Origin: Lysobacter enzymogenes
GTDB lineage: Bacteria > Pseudomonadota > Gammaproteobacteria > Xanthomonadales > Xanthomonadaceae
Length of the DNA: 64,000 nt
NCBI RefSeq assembly: GCF_023617245.1
Contig: NZ_CP067396.1
Coordinates: 2,418,001 to 2,482,000, forward strand
Reading direction: 5' to 3'
In this document: positions 32,570 to 41,917 of the stretch, piece by piece
How positions within the stretch are numbered: the first letter of the stretch is position 1
How the letters are laid out: every line of letters begins with the position of its first letter
Notes under the pieces: generated by a model
Told to the model about the DNA's origin: nothing
The model's input: only the letters and a program-made list of their open reading frames with translations
Database searches by the model: none
Program-made: the position numbers and the translations under genes

Positions 32570-33346
32570 TTACGAATCCAGCCCGAACAACCGCCGCGCA
32601 TTGTCCGACGTCGCCCGCGCCACTTCCTCGGCCGGCACCCCGCGCAGCCGCGCGATGGTCCCGCAGATCCCCGCCAGCCGCGCCGGCTCGTTGCGTTGCC
32701 CGCGTATTTCCGCATCGGGCTGATCCGGCGCATCGGTCTCCAGCAGCAGGAATTCCAGCGGCATCGTCGCCACGATCCGCCGCAACCGCTGCGCGCGCTC
32801 ATACGTGACCGGACCGCCCAGCCCGAGCAGGAAACCGAGTTTCCACAACTGCTGCGCCTGCTCCTCGCTGCCCGAATAGCTGTGCACCACCCCGCGCAGC
32901 CCGCCGACCCGGCGGATCGCGGCGAGGGTGGCGTCGACCGCGTGGCGCGCATGCACGATCACCGGCAGGTCGAACTCGCGCGCCAGTTCCAGCTGGCCGT
33001 CGAAGTACCGCGATTGCGCCTCGCGGTCGAGCCCTTCGATGTAGTAGTCCAGCCCGCATTCGCCGACCGCGCACGGCCGCTCGCGCTGCAGCCATTCGCC
33101 CAGCAGCGGCAGGTGCCCGGGGCGGTGCGAATCCAGGAACATCGGATGCAGGCCGTAAGCCGGGTGCAGCCCCGGCGTGGCCGCGCAGACTTCGCGCAGC
33201 TTGGGCCAGCCGGCGGCGTCGATCGCCGGCACCACCTGCGCGGCGACGCCGGCGGCGCGCGCGCGCGCGACCACCTCGGCGCGGTCCGGGTCGAACTCCG
33301 GCGCGTCGAGGTGGCAGTGGCTGTCGATCAAGCCGTTGCTCGGCAC
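32570..33346 (-). CDS. TatD family metal-dependent hydrolase
   Basis: A 258-residue TIM-barrel nuclease of the TatD/YcfH type. Metal ligands are visible: HCH in IDSHCHLD, Glu in GECGLDYY, His in VIVHARHA, His in VVHSYSG and Asp in LLETDAPDQPD. Relatives have 3'-5' DNase or deacylase activity. The best start is GTG at 33346, eight bases after the stop of the upstream small membrane-protein gene, which suggests coupled translation; no ATG fits. Which TatD paralogue this is cannot be said from one gene. Confidence 0.9.
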   Translation of the reverse strand: MPSNGLIDSHCHLDAPEFDPDRAEVVARARAAGVAAQVVPAIDAAGWPKLREVCAATPGLHPAYGLHPMFLDSHRPGHLPLLGEWLQRERPCAVGECGLDYYIEGLDREAQSRYFDGQLELAREFDLPVIVHARHAVDATLAAIRRVGGLRGVVHSYSGSEEQAQQLWKLGFLLGLGGPVTYERAQRLRRIVATMPLEFLLLETDAPDQPDAEIRGQRNEPARLAGICGTIARLRGVPAEEVARATSDNARRLFGLDS

Positions 33347-33354
33347 AGCCGCGC

Positions 33355-33582
33355 TCAGCGCGGCGCCGGCGGCGGCTCGATGCTGCCGGCCCGCGGCTGC
33401 TTGCGGTTCTTCCAGTTGGCCAGCAGCAAGGTGCCCAGGCCGAGCAGGAGTTCGTCGACGAAGGGGATCAGGTCGGGAATCGCCAGGTCGACCGCGAACA
33501 GCGTCGCGGTCAGCACGAACAGCCGCGGATAGCTCAGGCGGCCGAGAAAACCCATCAGGGGAGCGAGCAGCGGATTGGCCAT
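33355..33582 (-). CDS. Small membrane protein (DUF6116-like)
   Basis: 75 residues with two hydrophobic segments (about 10-30 and 38-55) and a basic Pro-rich tail (NWKNRKQPRAGS). It resembles small Xanthomonadaceae proteins annotated as DUF6116; function unknown. Its stop is eight bases before the GTG of the TatD gene, so the pair is probably one transcript. The ATG at 33582 gives a short start before the first helix. Confidence 0.75.
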   Translation of the reverse strand: MANPLLAPLMGFLGRLSYPRLFVLTATLFAVDLAIPDLIPFVDELLLGLGTLLLANWKNRKQPRAGSIEPPPAPR

Positions 33583-33795
33583 GGCGGTGAACGGGTTGTG
33601 ATGCAGTTGGCAAACACGCTAGCACGTGCCGGCGGAAGGGTTTATGCAGGGGACAGATTGGCGCTAAAAAGGCTCGATTCAATAGGCACCGGTTCAGCTT
33701 TCCGGTGGTGGAATGACCCCGCCCAACGCGATCTTTACATCCGGTAAGGATCGTACCGACGACCACCGCGGTTCCCCCGCTGCAGGAGGCTCCAA

Positions 33796-34626
33796 ATGAA
33801 CAAGAACATGATTGCTGTCGCTATCGCGTCGCTGCTGGTCGGCGGCGTGGCGGTCGCGGCTTTCCAGAGCTTCCGCGGCCCCGCCGCTCCGGTCGCGGCG
33901 CTGACTCCGGCGCCGGGCCAGGAGATGCCGAACGCGGTCAACGGCGCGACGCCGGCCGGCGACCTCGCCGCCAGCGGCGCGATCAACACCCAGCCGCAGG
34001 TCGATTACGCCGACGTGGTCAACGTCAAGCCGATCAACCAGAAGGAGAAGCTGTACGCGACCGTGATCGGCACCGATCCCGTACGCGAGACCAGCACCGT
34101 GTCGACCCCGCGCGAAGTGTGCGAGGACGTGGTGGTGCAGGAGCGCCTGCCCGAGCGCGACGGCAACGTCGGCGGCACCGTGGTCGGCGCGGTGGTCGGC
34201 GGCCTGCTCGGCAACCAGGTCGGCAAGGGCAACGGCCGCAAGGCCGCGACCGCGGCCGGCGCCGTGGCCGGCGGCTTCATCGGCAACCGCGTGGACCGCA
34301 ACCATGTCGGCGGCCGCGTGGTCAACCGCACCGAACGCCAGTGCCACACCGTGTCCGACTCCTCGCAGTCGAGCAAGGTCGTCGCCTACAACGTGACCTA
34401 CCGCAATCCGGACGGCACCACCGGCACCATGCGCACCGAGTCCAAGCCCGGCAGCCGCATTTCGCTGGGTTCGGAAAACAAGGTGGTCGGCTACAACGTG
34501 ACCTACCGCTACCAGGGCCAGGAGCAGACCGTGCGCATGGACGAGCGCCCGACCCAGCGCCTGCCGGTGGTCGACGGCCAGGTGGTGACCCAGACCGCCT
34601 CGCTGGCGGCGCCGGGGCGCGGTTGA
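33796..34626 (+). CDS. Glycine-zipper 2TM envelope protein
   Basis: 276 residues. An N-terminal helix (MIAVAIASLLVGGVAVAAF) acts as signal or anchor. A Pro/Ala-rich linker, a Cys-containing stretch (PREVCEDVVV), a glycine zipper (VGGTVVGAVVGGLLGNQVG, AGAVAGGFIGNRVD, about 125-165) and a C-terminal beta domain follow. That domain has two near-repeats of YNVTYR (VVAYNVTYRNPDG and VVGYNVTYRYQGQ). Proteins of this type sit in the cell envelope, with poorly known function. A strong ribosome site GCAGGAGGC lies eight bases upstream of the ATG. It is followed by a terminator. Confidence 0.88.
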   Translation: MNKNMIAVAIASLLVGGVAVAAFQSFRGPAAPVAALTPAPGQEMPNAVNGATPAGDLAASGAINTQPQVDYADVVNVKPINQKEKLYATVIGTDPVRETSTVSTPREVCEDVVVQERLPERDGNVGGTVVGAVVGGLLGNQVGKGNGRKAATAAGAVAGGFIGNRVDRNHVGGRVVNRTERQCHTVSDSSQSSKVVAYNVTYRNPDGTTGTMRTESKPGSRISLGSENKVVGYNVTYRYQGQEQTVRMDERPTQRLPVVDGQVVTQTASLAAPGRG

Positions 34627-34662
34627 GCGCAGCCCGCGCAGGGCGCGACAGACAACCCGAAG

Positions 34663-34695
34663 CGGGGCCGGTTCATCCGGCCCCGTTTTTTTTTT
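34663..34695 (+). terminator. Rho-independent terminator of the glycine-zipper gene
   Basis: CGGGGCCG (34663-34670) pairs with CGGCCCCG (34678-34685), followed by a run of T residues to 34695. Confidence 0.93.
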
Positions 34696-34959
34696 GCGCG
34701 AAGGGCTGCAAGAAAGAATGGATTTTCTGCGCGGCGGGACGTGGCGGCATGCGTTGCCGCATCGCGGCCGCACCGATCGAGCGTGTCGCAGCGGTTCGGC
34801 GGCAGCGCGCGGGCGCGTCGAAAACCGCTTGAAAACAGCATCGCCGCGCATCGTCGCCGGTTCGGCGCCGGCCTCGCCGACGCGCGCGGAAACCGCTTTC
34901 GCGCGGCGCGCGCCCGGCCAGCCGCCAGCCCTGGCCTTACCCCGGCTTCGCCCGCCCAT
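34696..34959. other. Intergenic stretch before gcdH
   Basis: GC-rich sequence with overlapping open frames on both strands but no recognisable gene. The gcdH promoter appears to lie at its right end. Confidence 0.4.
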
Positions 34960-34965
34960 TACAAT
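34960..34965 (+). promoter_or_regulatory. Putative -10 element of gcdH
   Basis: TACAAT overlaps an in-frame ATG at 34964. If this is the promoter, that ATG is not transcribed and the true start is the ATG at 35003. Confidence 0.5.
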
Positions 34966-35002
34966 GGCCGTCTTTCTGCCCAAAACAGGTCTCCGGCGCG
35001 CC

Positions 35003-36166
35003 ATGGCCCTGCATCCCTACGATCTCTTCGACGTCCGTTCCCTGCTCAGCGAAGAGGAGCGCGCCGTACAGGACACCGTGGCCCGCTTCACCGACGAGCG
35101 CGTGATCCCGATCATCGGCGACGCCTTCGACCAGGGCCGCTTCCCCAAGGAACTGGTTCCGGAAATCGCCGAACTCGGCCTGCTGGGTTCCTCGCTGCCG
35201 GAGCAATACGGTTGCGCCGGCCTCAACGCCGTCAGCTACGGCCTGATCTGCCAGGAACTCGAGCGCGGCGACAGCGGCATCCGCAGCTTCGTCAGCGTGC
35301 AGTCCTCGCTGTGCATGTACCCGATCTACGCCTACGGCAGCGAAGAGCAGCGCATGCGCTGGCTGCCGGGCATGGCCAAGGGCGAGATCATCGGCTGCTT
35401 CGGCCTGACCGAGCCGCACGGCGGTTCCGATCCGGCCAACATGAAGACCAACGCCAAGCGCGACGGCGGCGACTGGATCCTCAACGGCTCCAAGATGTGG
35501 ATCACCAACGGCAACCTCGCCGACATCGCCATCGTCTGGGCGCAGACCGAGGACGGCATCCAGGGCTTCGTGGTCGAGAAGGGCATGCCCGGTTTCGCCG
35601 CCCAGGAGATCAAGCACAAGATGAGCCTGCGCGCGTCGGTGACCTCGTCGCTGTTCTTCGACAACGTACGCGTGCCCGACGCCAACCGTCTGCCGAACGT
35701 CAAGGGCCTCAAGGGTCCGCTGGGCTGCCTGACCCAGGCCCGCTACGGCATCACCTGGGGCCCGATCGGCGCCGCCATCGCTTGCCTCGACGAAGTGCTG
35801 GGCTACACCAAGGAACGCATCCTGTTCAACCGTCCGGTCGCGGCGACCCAGTCGGCGCAGATCAAGATGGCCGAGATGGCCCGCCGCATCACCCTGGCGC
35901 AGTTGCTGGTGGTGCAGCTCGGCCGGCTCAAGGACGCCGGCAACATGCAGCCGACCCAGGTCAGCCTGGCGAAGTGGAACAACTGCCGCATGGCCATCGA
36001 TATCGCGCGCGAGTGCCGCGACCTGCTCGGCGGCGCCGGCATCACCACTGAGCACGGCGCGATCCGCCATGCGCTGAACCTGGAATCGGTCATTACCTAC
36101 GAGGGCACCGAGACGGTGCACCAGCTGGTGGTCGGCCGCGAATTGACCGGCATCAACGCGTTCTGA
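35003..36166 (+). CDS. gcdH: Glutaryl-CoA dehydrogenase (acyl-CoA dehydrogenase family)
   Basis: A 387-residue flavoenzyme that oxidatively decarboxylates glutaryl-CoA to crotonyl-CoA in lysine and tryptophan breakdown. Family marks include FGLTEPHGGSDPANMKT (about 133-149, FAD contact), KMWITNGNLADIAIVWA, and the catalytic Glu in VITYEGTETVHQ (about 366). The C-terminal RELTGINAF is also typical. Similarity to GCDH rather than short-chain ACADs is strong throughout. The start at 35003 fits the family and the promoter; an ATG at 34964 falls inside the -10 box. The electron acceptor ETF is not encoded here. Confidence 0.93.
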   Translation: MALHPYDLFDVRSLLSEEERAVQDTVARFTDERVIPIIGDAFDQGRFPKELVPEIAELGLLGSSLPEQYGCAGLNAVSYGLICQELERGDSGIRSFVSVQSSLCMYPIYAYGSEEQRMRWLPGMAKGEIIGCFGLTEPHGGSDPANMKTNAKRDGGDWILNGSKMWITNGNLADIAIVWAQTEDGIQGFVVEKGMPGFAAQEIKHKMSLRASVTSSLFFDNVRVPDANRLPNVKGLKGPLGCLTQARYGITWGPIGAAIACLDEVLGYTKERILFNRPVAATQSAQIKMAEMARRITLAQLLVVQLGRLKDAGNMQPTQVSLAKWNNCRMAIDIARECRDLLGGAGITTEHGAIRHALNLESVITYEGTETVHQLVVGRELTGINAF

Positions 36167-36201
36167 TCCCGCGCTCCCGCCTGCGGGAGCCCGATGTGTT
36201 T

Positions 36202-36248
36202 CCTTCTCCCTCCTGCGGGAGAAGGTGGCCCGAAGGGCCGGATGAGGG
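36202..36248. repeat. Hairpin-rich intergenic repeat, family D
   Basis: CCTTCTCCC and GGGAGAAGG form an inverted pair, then GGCCCGAAGGGCC and GGATGAGGG follow. This arrangement is common in Xanthomonadaceae intergenic DNA, from general knowledge. A single copy is in this window, between gcdH and the GNAT gene. Confidence 0.6.
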
Positions 36249-36345
36249 CGCGCGCGGCAACTGCGTTGCCCTCGCCGCAACCCCTGTCCCGCAAGCGGGG
36301 CGGGGGCTTTCCAAGCCAAGCCAGAGCATTCCGGGGAACCGATCC

Positions 36346-36909
36346 ATGATGACGATCGCCGACATCGAACTGGAAACCCCGCGCCTGCTCCTGCGCCCGC
36401 CGCGGCTGGAGGATTTCGACGCCTGGGCGCAGTTCATGGGCGCCGGCGACTACCTGCAGTACATCGGCGGCCCGCAGCCGCGGCCGGTGGCCTGGCGCGG
36501 GCTGATGTCGGTGATCGGCTCCTGGGCTGCGCTCGGCTACGGCTTCTTCTCGGTGTTCGAAAAGTCCTCGGGCCGCTGGATCGGCCGGCTCGGCCCGTGG
36601 CAGCCGGACGGCTGGCCGGGCACCGAGGTCGGCTGGGGCATCGTCGAGAGCGCGGGCGGGCAGGGCTATGCCAGCGAAGGCGCGGCCGCGAGCATCGACT
36701 GGGCGTTCGACCATCTGGGCTGGAGCGAGGTGATCCACACCATCGACGCCGGCAACCTCGCGTCCAAGGGCGTGGCGCGCAAGCTCGGCTCGCGTTACCT
36801 GCGCCAGGACCGCCTGCCCGAACCCTTCCACGAGAAGGAAGTGGAAGTGTGGGGCCAGAGTCGCGAGGAATGGCGCGCGCGGCGCAAGGCCGGGGCCGCG
36901 CAGGCATGA
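36346..36909 (+). CDS. GNAT family N-acetyltransferase
   Basis: 187 residues of the RimJ/RimL-like GNAT group. It opens with the typical LETPRLLLRPPRLEDFDAWA (about 8-27), and the acetyl-CoA-binding part lies around GWGIVESAGGQGYASEGAAA (about 103-122). The acceptor, a protein N-terminus or a small molecule, is unknown. Two ATGs are adjacent at 36346; GGGGAACC upstream is a plausible ribosome site. The stop overlaps the GST start by four bases (ATGA), so the two are coupled. Confidence 0.88.
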   Translation: MMTIADIELETPRLLLRPPRLEDFDAWAQFMGAGDYLQYIGGPQPRPVAWRGLMSVIGSWAALGYGFFSVFEKSSGRWIGRLGPWQPDGWPGTEVGWGIVESAGGQGYASEGAAASIDWAFDHLGWSEVIHTIDAGNLASKGVARKLGSRYLRQDRLPEPFHEKEVEVWGQSREEWRARRKAGAAQA

Positions 36910-37556
36910 TCACCGTCCACGGCTTCTCGCCCTCGGGCAACTGCCACAAGCTGCGCCTGCTGCTGGAGCAGCTCGGCGAGCGCTATCGCTGGGTCGAAGT
37001 CGACAGCAGCCGCGGCGAGACCCGCACCGCGCAGTTCCTCGCGCTCAATCCCAACGGCAAGGTGCCGGTGGTGGATTTCGGCGACGGGCGCACGCTCAGC
37101 GAATCCAACGCGATCCTCTACTACCTGGCCGACGGCAGCGAATTCCTGCCGGCCGACCTGTGGCAGCGCGCGCAGGCGCTGAGCTGGATGAACTTCGAGC
37201 AGTACAGCCACGAGCCGAGCATCGCCGTGGCCCGCTTCATCGCCGGCTGGACGCCGCTGGATTCGCCGCGCCGCGCCGACCTGCCGGCGCTGCGCGAGCG
37301 CGGCCACCAGGCGCTGGCGGTGATGGAGCGCCACTTGCAGGATCGCGCCTGGTTCACCGGCGAGCGCTACGGCATCGCCGACATCGCCTTGTTCGCCTAC
37401 ACCGACGTCGCCGCGCACGGCGGCATCGCGCTGGACGGCTATCCCGCGATCGTGTCGTGGCTGGCGCGGGTGCGCGCCACGCCGCGCTTCGTGGCCTTGC
37501 CCGAACCCGACGCGCAGGCCGCGCAGCGGATCGCCGAAAGCAACCGTTCCCTCTGA
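36906..37556 (+). CDS. Glutathione S-transferase family protein
   Basis: 216 residues. The N-terminal thioredoxin-like domain (1-80) has FSPSGNCHKLRLLLEQL with a Ser likely to contact glutathione, a cis-Pro in NGKVPVVDF and the ES pair in LSESNAILYYL. A helical C-terminal domain follows, with the N-capping motif GIADIALFAYTDV. It is a cytosolic detoxification or reductase-type GST, with unknown substrate. It is coupled to the GNAT gene by an ATGA overlap and lies 45 bp before the fused E1. Confidence 0.9.
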   Translation: MITVHGFSPSGNCHKLRLLLEQLGERYRWVEVDSSRGETRTAQFLALNPNGKVPVVDFGDGRTLSESNAILYYLADGSEFLPADLWQRAQALSWMNFEQYSHEPSIAVARFIAGWTPLDSPRRADLPALRERGHQALAVMERHLQDRAWFTGERYGIADIALFAYTDVAAHGGIALDGYPAIVSWLARVRATPRFVALPEPDAQAAQRIAESNRSL

Positions 37557-37601
37557 ATTCCCCCTAGTCGAGCCGGCCCGGACAGGGCGGCGGAGTCCCC
37601 G

Positions 37602-39932
37602 ATGTCAGCGCAACCGCAGTCTTCGATCTTCAGCCAGATGCCGAACTTCAACCCGGTCGCGAGCCCGATCCCGGCGCGCATGAAGGGCCTCAACCGGGCC
37701 GAGATCTGCGACGTCAATTTCGTCGAGTTCGTGAAGGCCTGGAACGGCCGCGGCGACGCGCGCCCGGCGCCGGAAGAGGCGATCCTCGACGGCAGCGCGC
37801 TGGACGCGCGCGGCTTTCGCGAGCTGTTCGAATCGCAGCTGATCAGTCGCCATCTCGACCTGATGGCGCGGGTGCTGCGGGTGCAGAACAAGGTCTTCTA
37901 CACCATCGGTTCCAGCGGCCACGAAGGCAATGCGATGGTCGCGCGCGCGGCGCGCCACACCGATCCGGCGTTCCTGCACTACCGCAGCGGCGGCTTCATG
38001 GCCGAACGCTTCCGCAAGCTGCCGGGCATGGACCCGGTGATGGATTCGGCGCTGTCCTTTGCCGCCAGCGCCGAGGATCCGGCGTCCGGCGGCCGCCACA
38101 AGGTGTGGGGCAGCAAGCCGTTGTGGGTGCTGCCGCAGACCTCGACCATCGCCTCGCACCTGCCCAAGGCGCTGGGCACCGCCGTGGCGATCGAGACCGC
38201 GCGCCGCCTCGGCCATGCGCTGCCGATCCCCGACGACAGCATCGCCATCTGCTCCTTCGGCGACGCCTCGGCCAACCACGCCACCGCCCAGACCGCGTTC
38301 AACGCCGCCGCCTGGACCGCGTACCAGAAGCTGCCGGCGCCGGTGCTGTTCGTGTGCGAAGACAACGGCATCGGCATCTCGGTGAAGACCCCGGGCGGCT
38401 GGATCGGCAACCGTTTCCGCAACATGGACGGGCTGGATTATTTCGCCGCCGACGGCCTCGACCTTGCCAGCGGCTACGCCGACGTGCAGCGCGCGGTCGA
38501 GCATTGCCGCAACAGCCGCCGTCCGACCTTCCTGCACCTGCGCACCACCCGCATCATGGGCCACGCCGGCACCGACTTCGAGATCGAATGGCGCCCGGTC
38601 GAGGAACTGTGCGCGGTCGAAGCCAGCGACCCGCTGCTGCGCTCGGCGGCGATCGCGCTGGAGTCGGGGTTGATGTCGAAGGACGAGGTGCTCGCGCTGT
38701 ACGAGGCCACGCGCGCGCGCTGCTTCGCCGCGGCCGAGGACGCCGACCGCCGGCCCAAGATCGAGACCCTCGAACACGTGATCGCGCCGCTGGCGCCGTA
38801 CACGCCCGACGCGGTCCAGGCCGAAGCGCAGCGCGCCGATTACGCCGAGCGCCGCCTGCAGGCCTTCGGCAGCGAAGCCAAGCTGCCCGAGGCGCAGCCG
38901 CCGCGGCACCTGGCGATCCAGATCAACAACGCGCTGCACGACCTGTTCGCCAAGTACCCCGAAACCCTGCTGTTCGGCGAGGACGTGGCGCAGAAGGGCG
39001 GCGTCTACACCGTCACCAAGGGCCTGCAGAAGGCGTTCGGCCCGCGCCGGGTGTTCAACACCCTGCTCGACGAAACCATGATCCTCGGCCTGGCGCAGGG
39101 CTTCGCCAACGTCGGCCTGCTGCCGATTCCCGAGATCCAGTACTTGGCGTATTTCCACAACGCCTGCGACCAGATCCGCGGCGAGGCGGCGTCGCTGCAG
39201 TTCTTCAGCAACAACCAGTATCGCAACCCGATGGTGGTGCGCATCGCCGGCCTGGGTTACCAGCGCGGCTTCGGCGGCCACTTCCACAACGACAACTCGA
39301 TCACCGCCTTGCGCGACATTCCCGGCCTGGTGGTCGGCTGTCCCTCGCGCGGCGACGACGCGGCGACCATGCTGCGCACGCTGACCGCGCTGGCCAAGGT
39401 CGACGGCCGCGTGGCCGTGTTCCTGGAGCCGATCGCGTTGTACATGACCAAGGACCTGTACGAAGCCGGCGACGGCAAATGGCTGACGACGTATCCGTCG
39501 CCGGACCAGGCCATGACGCTGGGCGAGGGCAGGGTGTATGCGCCCGAAGACGGCAGCGAAGGCGACGACCTGGTGATCTTCACCTACGGCAACGGCGTTC
39601 CGATGAGCCTGCGCGCCGCGCGCCGGATCGAGCAGGCGCGCGGCTGGAAGGCGCGCGTGGTCGATCTGCGCTGGCTGGTGCCGCTCAACGACGCCTACAT
39701 CGCCGAGCAGGCGCGCGGCGCCAAGCGCGTGATCGTGGTCGACGAAGGCCGCCGCAGCGCCGGCGTGGGCGAGGGCGTGATCACCGCGCTGGCCGAGGCC
39801 GGCTTCGGCGGCGTGCCGCTGCAGCGCGTGGTCGGCGTGGACACCTACACCCCGCTGGCCGGCGCGGCGTTCCTGGTGATCCCGGGCGACGACGACATCG
39901 TCCGCGCCGCCGACGCGCTGGCGCAGGGCTGA
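37602..39932 (+). CDS. 2-oxoacid dehydrogenase E1, fused alpha and beta chains
   Basis: A 776-residue thiamine-diphosphate enzyme that decarboxylates branched-chain or related 2-oxoacids and passes the acyl group to E2 lipoate. The alpha part (about 70-430) has the ThDP motif starting GDASANHATAQTAFN and ending CEDNGIGIS. The beta part (about 440-776) has LLFGEDVAQKGGVYTVTKGL and VFNTLLDETMILGLAQGFA. Normally these are two chains. The fusion occurs in some proteobacteria and is established for oxoisovalerate-type relatives. No E2 or E3 gene is in the window, so the partner must be elsewhere. asnB starts five bases after the stop. Confidence 0.9.
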   Translation: MSAQPQSSIFSQMPNFNPVASPIPARMKGLNRAEICDVNFVEFVKAWNGRGDARPAPEEAILDGSALDARGFRELFESQLISRHLDLMARVLRVQNKVFYTIGSSGHEGNAMVARAARHTDPAFLHYRSGGFMAERFRKLPGMDPVMDSALSFAASAEDPASGGRHKVWGSKPLWVLPQTSTIASHLPKALGTAVAIETARRLGHALPIPDDSIAICSFGDASANHATAQTAFNAAAWTAYQKLPAPVLFVCEDNGIGISVKTPGGWIGNRFRNMDGLDYFAADGLDLASGYADVQRAVEHCRNSRRPTFLHLRTTRIMGHAGTDFEIEWRPVEELCAVEASDPLLRSAAIALESGLMSKDEVLALYEATRARCFAAAEDADRRPKIETLEHVIAPLAPYTPDAVQAEAQRADYAERRLQAFGSEAKLPEAQPPRHLAIQINNALHDLFAKYPETLLFGEDVAQKGGVYTVTKGLQKAFGPRRVFNTLLDETMILGLAQGFANVGLLPIPEIQYLAYFHNACDQIRGEAASLQFFSNNQYRNPMVVRIAGLGYQRGFGGHFHNDNSITALRDIPGLVVGCPSRGDDAATMLRTLTALAKVDGRVAVFLEPIALYMTKDLYEAGDGKWLTTYPSPDQAMTLGEGRVYAPEDGSEGDDLVIFTYGNGVPMSLRAARRIEQARGWKARVVDLRWLVPLNDAYIAEQARGAKRVIVVDEGRRSAGVGEGVITALAEAGFGGVPLQRVVGVDTYTPLAGAAFLVIPGDDDIVRAADALAQG

Positions 39933-39937
39933 CGCCG

Positions 39938-41917
39938 ATGTGCGGACTGGCCGGACTGCTGCGTCCGCGCAACGATCTCGACCAGGAGCACCTGTGCGCG
40001 CTCGCCGCTTCGATGGGCGAGGCGCTGCACCACCGCGGCCCCGACGACGGCGGCGTCTGGGCGGATCCGCAGGCCGGCATCGCGCTCGCCCATCGCCGGC
40101 TGAGCATTCTCGACCTGTCGCCGCTGGGCCATCAGCCGATGGCCTCGGCCGACGGGCGCTACGTGATCGCCTACAACGGCGAGATCTACAACTTCGCCGA
40201 ACTGCGCGAACAACTGCTCGGCCTGGGCCACGGCTTCCGCGGCCATTCCGACACCGAGGTGCTGCTGGCGGCGGTGTCGCAGTGGGGCGTGGAAGCGGCG
40301 ATCGCGCGCTGCAACGGCATGTTCGCCATCGCCTTGTGGGACCGCGAGCGCGCCGAGCTGTGGCTGGCGCGCGACCGGGTCGGCAAGAAGCCGCTGTACT
40401 ACGGCTGGGCCGGCGACACCCTGGTGTTCGGCTCCGAACTCAAGGCGTTGTGGCGGCATCCGCAGTTCGACAACGGCGTCGACCGCGACGCGCTGGCGCT
40501 GCTGCTGCGTTACGACTACGTGCCTTCGCCGTACTGCATCCACGCCGACACCTGGAAGCTGGCGCCGGGCGCGCTGCTGCGCCTGGACGCGGCCGCCATC
40601 GCCCGCGGCCCGGGCGCCCACGATCCGGCGCGCGACCAGCAACGCTACTGGAACGCCGCCGAGCGCATGCGTGCGGCGATCGCCGATCCGTTCGACGGCG
40701 ACATCGACGCCGCCGAGGACCGCCTCGACGAACTGCTGCGCGAGGCGGTCGGCCTGCGCATGGTCGCCGACGTGCCGGTCGGCGTGTTCCTGTCCGGCGG
40801 CACCGATTCGTCGGTGGTGACCTCGCTGATGCAGGCGCTCAGCGCCAAGCCGGTGCAGAGCTTCACCATCGGCTTCGAAGGCTCGCACCACGACGAGGCG
40901 CCGCTCGCGCTGGAAGTGGCGCGGCACCTGGGCACCGCGCACACCGAGCTCTACGTCAGCGGCGGCGACGCGCTGGCGGTAGTGCCGCGGCTGCCGGCGA
41001 TGTTCGACGAACCCTTCGCCGACGCCTCGCAGGTGCCGACCGCGCTGGTGTGCAAGCTCGCCCGCGACCTGGTCACGGTGGCGCTGTCGGGCGACGGCGG
41101 CGACGAACTGTTCTTCGGCTACAAGCGCTACGAGCGCGCCTTGCGCAACCTGAGCCTGCTGCACCGGGTGCCGGCACCGCTGCGGCGCTGGCTGGCCGGA
41201 CGCGCGCAGGACCACGGCGAAGCCTCGCGCGCCGGCGGCTTCGCCGCGTTCGCCGCCGAGATGGGCGCGCGCGGGATCGGCGATGTCTACCGCAACCGGA
41301 TCGTGCGCTGGCGCTTTCCGCAGGCGGCGGTGCCCGGCGCGCAACTGCCGCCGACGCTGTACGACCTGGCCGAACCGCTCGACGGCCGCGGCACCGCGGC
41401 CGACGCGATGATGCTGGCCGATTACAGCGTCTACCTGCCCGACGATCTGCTGTGCAAGGTCGACCGCGCCAGCATGGCGGTCGGGCTGGAGGCGCGCGCG
41501 CCGTTGCTGGACACGCGCGTGGCCGAGTTCGCGTGGTCGCTGCCGCTGCACTACAAACGCGGCGACGACGGCGGCAGCAAGCATCTGCTCAAGCGGGTGC
41601 TGCGGCGCTATCTGCCCGATGCGATGGTCGACCGCGGCAAGCGCGGCTTCGGCGCGCCGGTCTCGCAATGGTTGCGCGGCGACCTGCGCGAGTGGGCCGA
41701 GGCATTGCTCGCCCCGGACCGGCTGCGCGCGCAGGGTTACTTCGACGCCGACCTCGTCCACGGCCTGTGGCGCGCCTTCGTCGACGGCGAGAAGCGCTGG
41801 CACACGCATCTGTGGAACGTGTTGATGTTCCAGGCCTGGCACGAGCACTGGCGCCAGCAGCGCGACGGCGCCGGCGAGGCGCTGGCGCGTTCCAGCAGCG
41901 GCGACGGCGGGCTCTGA
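39938..41917 (+). CDS. asnB: Asparagine synthetase, glutamine-hydrolysing
   Basis: 659 residues. Cys2 of MCGLAGLLR is the glutaminase nucleophile, with further amidotransferase motifs HHRGPDDGG and YNGEIYNF. The synthetase domain (from about 255) has the PP-loop VFLSGGTDSSVV and the SGDGGDELFFGYKRY segment. It makes asparagine, or an amide on another carboxylate, from ATP and glutamine. Free-standing long AsnB of this class also occurs in exopolysaccharide or peptide clusters, but none is here. The ATG is only six bases after the E1 stop, so it is likely cotranscribed. Confidence 0.92.
   Translation: MCGLAGLLRPRNDLDQEHLCALAASMGEALHHRGPDDGGVWADPQAGIALAHRRLSILDLSPLGHQPMASADGRYVIAYNGEIYNFAELREQLLGLGHGFRGHSDTEVLLAAVSQWGVEAAIARCNGMFAIALWDRERAELWLARDRVGKKPLYYGWAGDTLVFGSELKALWRHPQFDNGVDRDALALLLRYDYVPSPYCIHADTWKLAPGALLRLDAAAIARGPGAHDPARDQQRYWNAAERMRAAIADPFDGDIDAAEDRLDELLREAVGLRMVADVPVGVFLSGGTDSSVVTSLMQALSAKPVQSFTIGFEGSHHDEAPLALEVARHLGTAHTELYVSGGDALAVVPRLPAMFDEPFADASQVPTALVCKLARDLVTVALSGDGGDELFFGYKRYERALRNLSLLHRVPAPLRRWLAGRAQDHGEASRAGGFAAFAAEMGARGIGDVYRNRIVRWRFPQAAVPGAQLPPTLYDLAEPLDGRGTAADAMMLADYSVYLPDDLLCKVDRASMAVGLEARAPLLDTRVAEFAWSLPLHYKRGDDGGSKHLLKRVLRRYLPDAMVDRGKRGFGAPVSQWLRGDLREWAEALLAPDRLRAQGYFDADLVHGLWRAFVDGEKRWHTHLWNVLMFQAWHEHWRQQRDGAGEALARSSSGDGGL

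Noticed and set aside
38105..41917. 1270-codon rightward open frame
   Set aside because: Only the part from 39938 (asparagine synthetase) is real; the earlier part is an Arg-rich shadow of the fused E1.
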